A DNA stretch of 22,686 bases, from IMG/VR virus record IMGVR_UViG_3300026503_000257, positions 1-22,686 of that record; one strand, 5' to 3'. The stretch is from a virus. The first letter of the stretch is position 1. Each line of letters opens with the position of its first letter. Both the position numbers and the translations under genes were made by a program. Below are positions 19,660 through 22,686 of this stretch, piece by piece. The notes beneath the pieces were generated by a model. The model was not told the origin of the DNA. It ran no database searches and worked only from the letters and a program-made list of their open reading frames with translations.

Positions 19660-22342
19660 AGAATGCCTCCAGTGTTTCACTTTCGTTAGCTCTATTAAGA
19701 TCCCATCCCATAATGCCGATCACATTACCAATCTTCTTATCTAGTACAGCCTTTTCCATAGCCTCTTCATCGAACGGCAAATCTTTAAACCATTGAGGCA
19801 ACTGAAGTTCGTCTGTAGGATATGCTATGCTGGCATAGTTCATTGCATTATTCTTCAAGCGGCAAACGACTACCTTAGCACCATCCATAATTGATGTGCT
19901 ATAGTTATCGCTGTTCGCAAATTTTAGATTGTTGTAATTAATACTAGCACGTACATGTCCTGGTATCATTTTGTTTTCTTTTTCTTCCTTTAACGCATTT
20001 AACTTATACAAACGTTCATGCCCACCTGGGCCTTTGATTTGTTTGTTATACTTTTTTGTGTATGTAGTCAAATTGTTCACACGCTTAGGCATACCTTTAC
20101 GCCAAGGATCCATTGAGCGAAACTCCTTCTTGAACTCTTTGATTTTTAAGATAACATCATCTTCGGTAAAGCCTTCTAATGCATCATCGAGGATCTCTTC
20201 TAGGAAGTCTTGTACGAACTCAGGCGTGTCTGAACGCTTAATGTCCATACCCATGATCTTTAGTTTGCCGCCTTCTGGCTGCCAGCCTTCTAAGTCTAGC
20301 ACCTTAATAGCATAACGCTTCTTAGTAATAAACACACCTGACTTTCCAACTACTTCTCTACCTGCCTTCATTACAGCGCCAGCTGACAGCGGAACATTAA
20401 ATGTATCGTGTAACCATTGTGGGAAAGTATCACTAACAGTATCTGAAACATGGTCGTACAATTTAATAGCACCTTCCATATCTAGCGTTTGTCCTTCTGG
20501 CAACGCCGGAACAGCACTAAAATACACAGAGTCAGTATCACCGTATATCATACAGTCTCCTGTGTGATCATACTTACCTGTGAACAGTTCGTTTGTTTTC
20601 GCCCCCATATGTTTCGTGATTGCTCTGCCAGTGAGCGTTGTACTTTGCCCAATGCGCTTATCGTAAAACCTACAACCCGGATTAAGAATAGCACCATACA
20701 AACTGTTCAAGTTAATCTTCTTAACCAACTGTCTTTTATCCCAAAATGCAATCTGCTCAGGGTCAGTGGCTTCTTTCTTCTTTGCTTGCAGTTCTTGCCG
20801 CTCTGCATACCAACGCTCTAGTAGTCCTGGCACAATGCCTTGGAAGTCTGTTCTAAAGATAGTACCGTTAGCACTAATGTTCCAAGGTTGCCCAGAGTTA
20901 AAAATTAAATTATACACGTCAGCGCCTGTAGTTTCTACGCTACCACCAGTCTCCATATCCAATATTAGAGGCTTGTTTATGTCCTTATCCATCACAAGCT
21001 CATATTCGTTGCTTCCGAACTTGCCTAACCATGCGTCAGCAAATGAGCTTTTCTCAAGTTTCATTTTACTATCAATTTCTTCGTCAGTATAGACAGGCTT
21101 GAGCTGACCTACTATAGTCTCCGGAGCCATGTTAAGTGCTCTAAACACACTAGGATACAGTGAATTCAAATCCATACTGCCAATCCATTTGTGGAAACCT
21201 TTCTTAGGGAATGCAACATACGCACCAGCTGCTTGTGTACTTTCACCCGGATCGCTACGCCTTCTGTCAGGGACTACATATCCACGCCGGTGTGCTTCGT
21301 TAATGATTGCTTGCTCTGTGGTTGCTACAGCACCCATCGTAGTAAACAGCAATACAGTGTTATCGTGAGCGATAGTATTTGCTAAGTCGATGAACTGTAA
21401 TTTTTTATCTAACTTGTCCAGCAACATAACGTCTTGGATATTATATTCAATGAACTTAGCATAGTCATGATTATAAAGACGATCTAATGATCCTTCGTAT
21501 GCAACTTTCTTTTCGCCTACTTCGATCTCGCCGATAAAGTCTAGTCTGTAACTGTGTCGCTCTTCATAATTGAACTTTCTATACAATTGCATATAGTCCA
21601 AATGCACACGCCCTACTAGGTCATAGCTCTGTCGTTCCTCACCGAAGTTATCATACGTCCTATCTTTTGGAAGTTGATCAAATAAGCACAGTTTTCGAGT
21701 TTCTGCCTTGCCTAGTACTTTGATAATACGATTAACAGTATACGGAATATCATATCCTTCACTGTTCCATCCACTTAGAATGTCTGCATCATCTATCAAT
21801 TGCAAAAAGACTTTAAGCATTTCGGCTTCGTCTTTGAACAACAACACTTCTTTATACTGACTGCCAATGGCTTGGGCTTGCTCCCAAGTAAGTGTCTTAG
21901 GTGGGACTGTTAAACACACCATTGCGTCCATCCACTGCAAGTAAACACCGATAGCTGTGATAGGCATGAATGCTTCTTCGGGTGAACTAAAACCTCTTAC
22001 TGGGTCAAAGTCCACCTCAATATCAAACATACATGTATGTAGCTTTGGCGGCTCTACTCCGTTATAATGTAATGCAAGTGTCTTGTTCAGAGGCTTAATA
22101 TCAGTCTCGAATAGTTTTCCACTTTTTCTAGCAATAGCTACATTCTTTCTGAAATCTTTGAAGTTTTTGCATGATACTTCAGTGACTTTGTCACCATACA
22201 CGCTTTGTGATTTGCCCTTAGGATCTGGGTAATAAAAATTGTACACCGGCTTATGCTCAGTGATAATTCGCTTGCCGTCAACACGCTCTGACACATGTAT
22301 GACATCGCGACTCTTGTCATGATGTGCATCAACATAACTCAT
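19649..22342 (-). CDS. 43: DNA polymerase, family B, gp43
   Basis: 897 residues against 898 in T4. The exonuclease motifs are FDIEVD (D107, E109), LSGWNSEGYDIPY (190-201) and Y300-NIQD304. The polymerase motifs are A, SMDLNSLYPS (D391); B, KKINLNSLYGA (541-551); and C, IYGDTDSVY (599-607). All catalytic residues are present, so the enzyme should replicate with proofreading. The last residues, ETLEAFFEF, match the clamp-binding peptide of T4 polymerase. The start is the ATG at 22342, with AAGGAG upstream and a hairpin at 22360-22381 that may be a translational operator. A modified-base phage needs a polymerase and clamp that tolerate deazaguanine, but nothing in the sequence shows an adaptation. 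Confidence 0.97.
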   Translation of the reverse strand: MSYVDAHHDKSRDVIHVSERVDGKRIITEHKPVYNFYYPDPKGKSQSVYGDKVTEVSCKNFKDFRKNVAIARKSGKLFETDIKPLNKTLALHYNGVEPPKLHTCMFDIEVDFDPVRGFSSPEEAFMPITAIGVYLQWMDAMVCLTVPPKTLTWEQAQAIGSQYKEVLLFKDEAEMLKVFLQLIDDADILSGWNSEGYDIPYTVNRIIKVLGKAETRKLCLFDQLPKDRTYDNFGEERQSYDLVGRVHLDYMQLYRKFNYEERHSYRLDFIGEIEVGEKKVAYEGSLDRLYNHDYAKFIEYNIQDVMLLDKLDKKLQFIDLANTIAHDNTVLLFTTMGAVATTEQAIINEAHRRGYVVPDRRRSDPGESTQAAGAYVAFPKKGFHKWIGSMDLNSLYPSVFRALNMAPETIVGQLKPVYTDEEIDSKMKLEKSSFADAWLGKFGSNEYELVMDKDINKPLILDMETGGSVETTGADVYNLIFNSGQPWNISANGTIFRTDFQGIVPGLLERWYAERQELQAKKKEATDPEQIAFWDKRQLVKKINLNSLYGAILNPGCRFYDKRIGQSTTLTGRAITKHMGAKTNELFTGKYDHTGDCMIYGDTDSVYFSAVPALPEGQTLDMEGAIKLYDHVSDTVSDTFPQWLHDTFNVPLSAGAVMKAGREVVGKSGVFITKKRYAIKVLDLEGWQPEGGKLKIMGMDIKRSDTPEFVQDFLEEILDDALEGFTEDDVILKIKEFKKEFRSMDPWRKGMPKRVNNLTTYTKKYNKQIKGPGGHERLYKLNALKEEKENKMIPGHVRASINYNNLKFANSDNYSTSIMDGAKVVVCRLKNNAMNYASIAYPTDELQLPQWFKDLPFDEEAMEKAVLDKKIGNVIGIMGWDLNRANESETLEAFFEF

Positions 22343-22359
22343 TGTTTCTCCTTCTTCAA

Positions 22360-22381
22360 TGCGCCACTTGTGGCTGGCGCA
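22360..22381 (-). promoter_or_regulatory. Hairpin upstream of the gp43 start: candidate translational operator
   Basis: TGCGCCA-GCCACAAG-TGGCGCA on the minus strand is a perfect 7-bp stem with an 8-nt loop, ending 17 bases before the ATG and just before the ribosome binding site. In T4, gp43 represses its own translation by binding a 5-bp hairpin with an 8-nt loop at the same place. The loop sequence differs from T4. Confidence 0.5.
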
Positions 22382-22405
22382 ATACCCGCATAAATAATTA
22401 GCTTG

Positions 22406-22669
22406 TTAAAGCGTTCTGCCAACAGTTTCTAGGATAGTCTCTAGTTGATCAAACTTGTCTGACTCTTCACCAAAACTCGCTTTGTGTGCAATCTTAATTG
22501 CTTTGTTAAGCACACCGGGTTTTAGGTCCATTTCTTCTGCAATAGCCTTTACTGTTTCTCTGAGTCCAGTCTGCAACAAATCAACCTCTGCCAGTACCTG
22601 CTCACCTTCCTGAATGAGCCGCTTTAACCTAGCTTGCTCTTCGCCGTTAAAACTTCTGTTAAATGCCAT
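22406..22669 (-). CDS. dsbA: DsbA-like double-stranded DNA-binding protein
   Basis: 87 residues starting MAFNRSFNGEEQARLKRLIQ, with AGGAGG upstream. The layout fits T4 DsbA (89 residues): helices 10-35 and 36-50 with ETVKAIAEEMDLKPGVLNKA, then a basic IKIAHKASFGEES and a C-terminal acidic helix DQLETILETVGRTL, comparable to the T4 ELGVDGKMFNRLL and ETEEVLELYDTVF parts. In T4 it binds late promoter regions and aids transcription. It sits just upstream of gp43, 63 bp before its start. Similarity is recognised by eye only, so the assignment is moderate. Confidence 0.65.
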   Translation of the reverse strand: MAFNRSFNGEEQARLKRLIQEGEQVLAEVDLLQTGLRETVKAIAEEMDLKPGVLNKAIKIAHKASFGEESDKFDQLETILETVGRTL

Positions 22670-22686
22670 ATAGCCTCCTGTGAATG

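Noticed and set aside
20041-20070. TTGACT with TATAAC inside gp43
   Set aside because: The spacing is 15 bp and the site is in the middle of the polymerase gene.
22389-22396. CATAAATA late-promoter-like octamer on the plus strand
   Set aside because: No plus-strand gene follows. It shows the octamer can occur by chance, as does AATAAATA at 7621-7628.
1-22686. Long plus-strand open frames
   Set aside because: They are mirror frames of minus-strand genes with poor protein composition and no ribosome binding sites.
1-22686. QueC, tRNA, CRISPR, IS elements or attachment sites
   Set aside because: No QueC loop motif (SGGxDS), tRNA-like fold, regular repeat array or transposase/integrase was seen.

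Overview
The window looks like part of the genome of a T4-like tailed phage (Caudoviricetes, myovirus type), probably infecting a marine Gram-negative bacterium. The evidence is a family B DNA polymerase of T4 gp43 size with all exonuclease and polymerase motifs, a gp45-like sliding clamp, a DsbA-like late-transcription DNA-binding protein, a T4 RNase H/FEN-type exonuclease, a phage glutaredoxin, and many small overlapping genes typical of T4-like marine phages. Every gene I can support lies on the minus strand, so transcription runs from high to low coordinates. The DNA is A+T-rich by eye. No tRNA, CRISPR array, insertion sequence or integrase was seen.

Layout in the direction of transcription. 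(1) 22.7-19.4 kb: dsbA-like gene, gp43 with a hairpin just upstream of its ribosome binding site, and a small two-helix membrane protein. (2) 19.4-14.35 kb: a TTGACT-N17-TACAAT promoter, gp45, a 511-residue TGT/DpdA-like base-exchange enzyme, a Gfo/Idh/MocA oxidoreductase, a zinc-dependent MDR dehydrogenase, a conserved unknown and a PsiE-like membrane protein. (3) 14.36-13.25 kb: a near-consensus promoter whose predicted start coincides with an ATG (leaderless), followed by tiny proteins, a YdcH-like protein, a lipoprotein cytochrome c and a 24-residue membrane peptide. (4) 13.25-8.96 kb: QueD, two glycosyltransferase-like genes around an Hc1-like basic protein, a GalE-like epimerase, a phosphoribosyltransferase and a small unknown. 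(5) 8.96-5.8 kb: folE behind a composite promoter, a DUF433-like protein, queE and small unknowns. (6) 5.8-1.2 kb: the FEN exonuclease with an internal promoter upstream, small unknowns, a mini zinc ribbon, glutaredoxin, a gene whose ribosome binding site is locked in a hairpin under a late-type promoter, an SGNH hydrolase and an HNH nuclease. (7) 1.18-0 kb: a 320-bp non-coding leader with promoters, two small genes, a UUCG-loop terminator and an open frame without a start codon running off the end.

The unifying theme is 7-deazaguanine chemistry. FolE, QueD and QueE make 7-carboxy-7-deazaguanine (CDG) from GTP, and the DpdA-like enzyme could exchange it, or preQ0 made by a host QueC, into DNA. 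The dpdA-like gene follows directly behind the replication clamp. This type of DNA modification is known to protect other phages from host restriction. QueC is not in the window, QueE has an unusual insertion between its cluster cysteines, and QueD lacks the usual catalytic cysteine position. The second theme is energy and stress metabolism (cytochrome c lipoprotein, PsiE). The third is sugar chemistry (two glycosyltransferase-like proteins, an epimerase and two dehydrogenases), whose target, surface glycan or DNA base, cannot be told from sequence alone.
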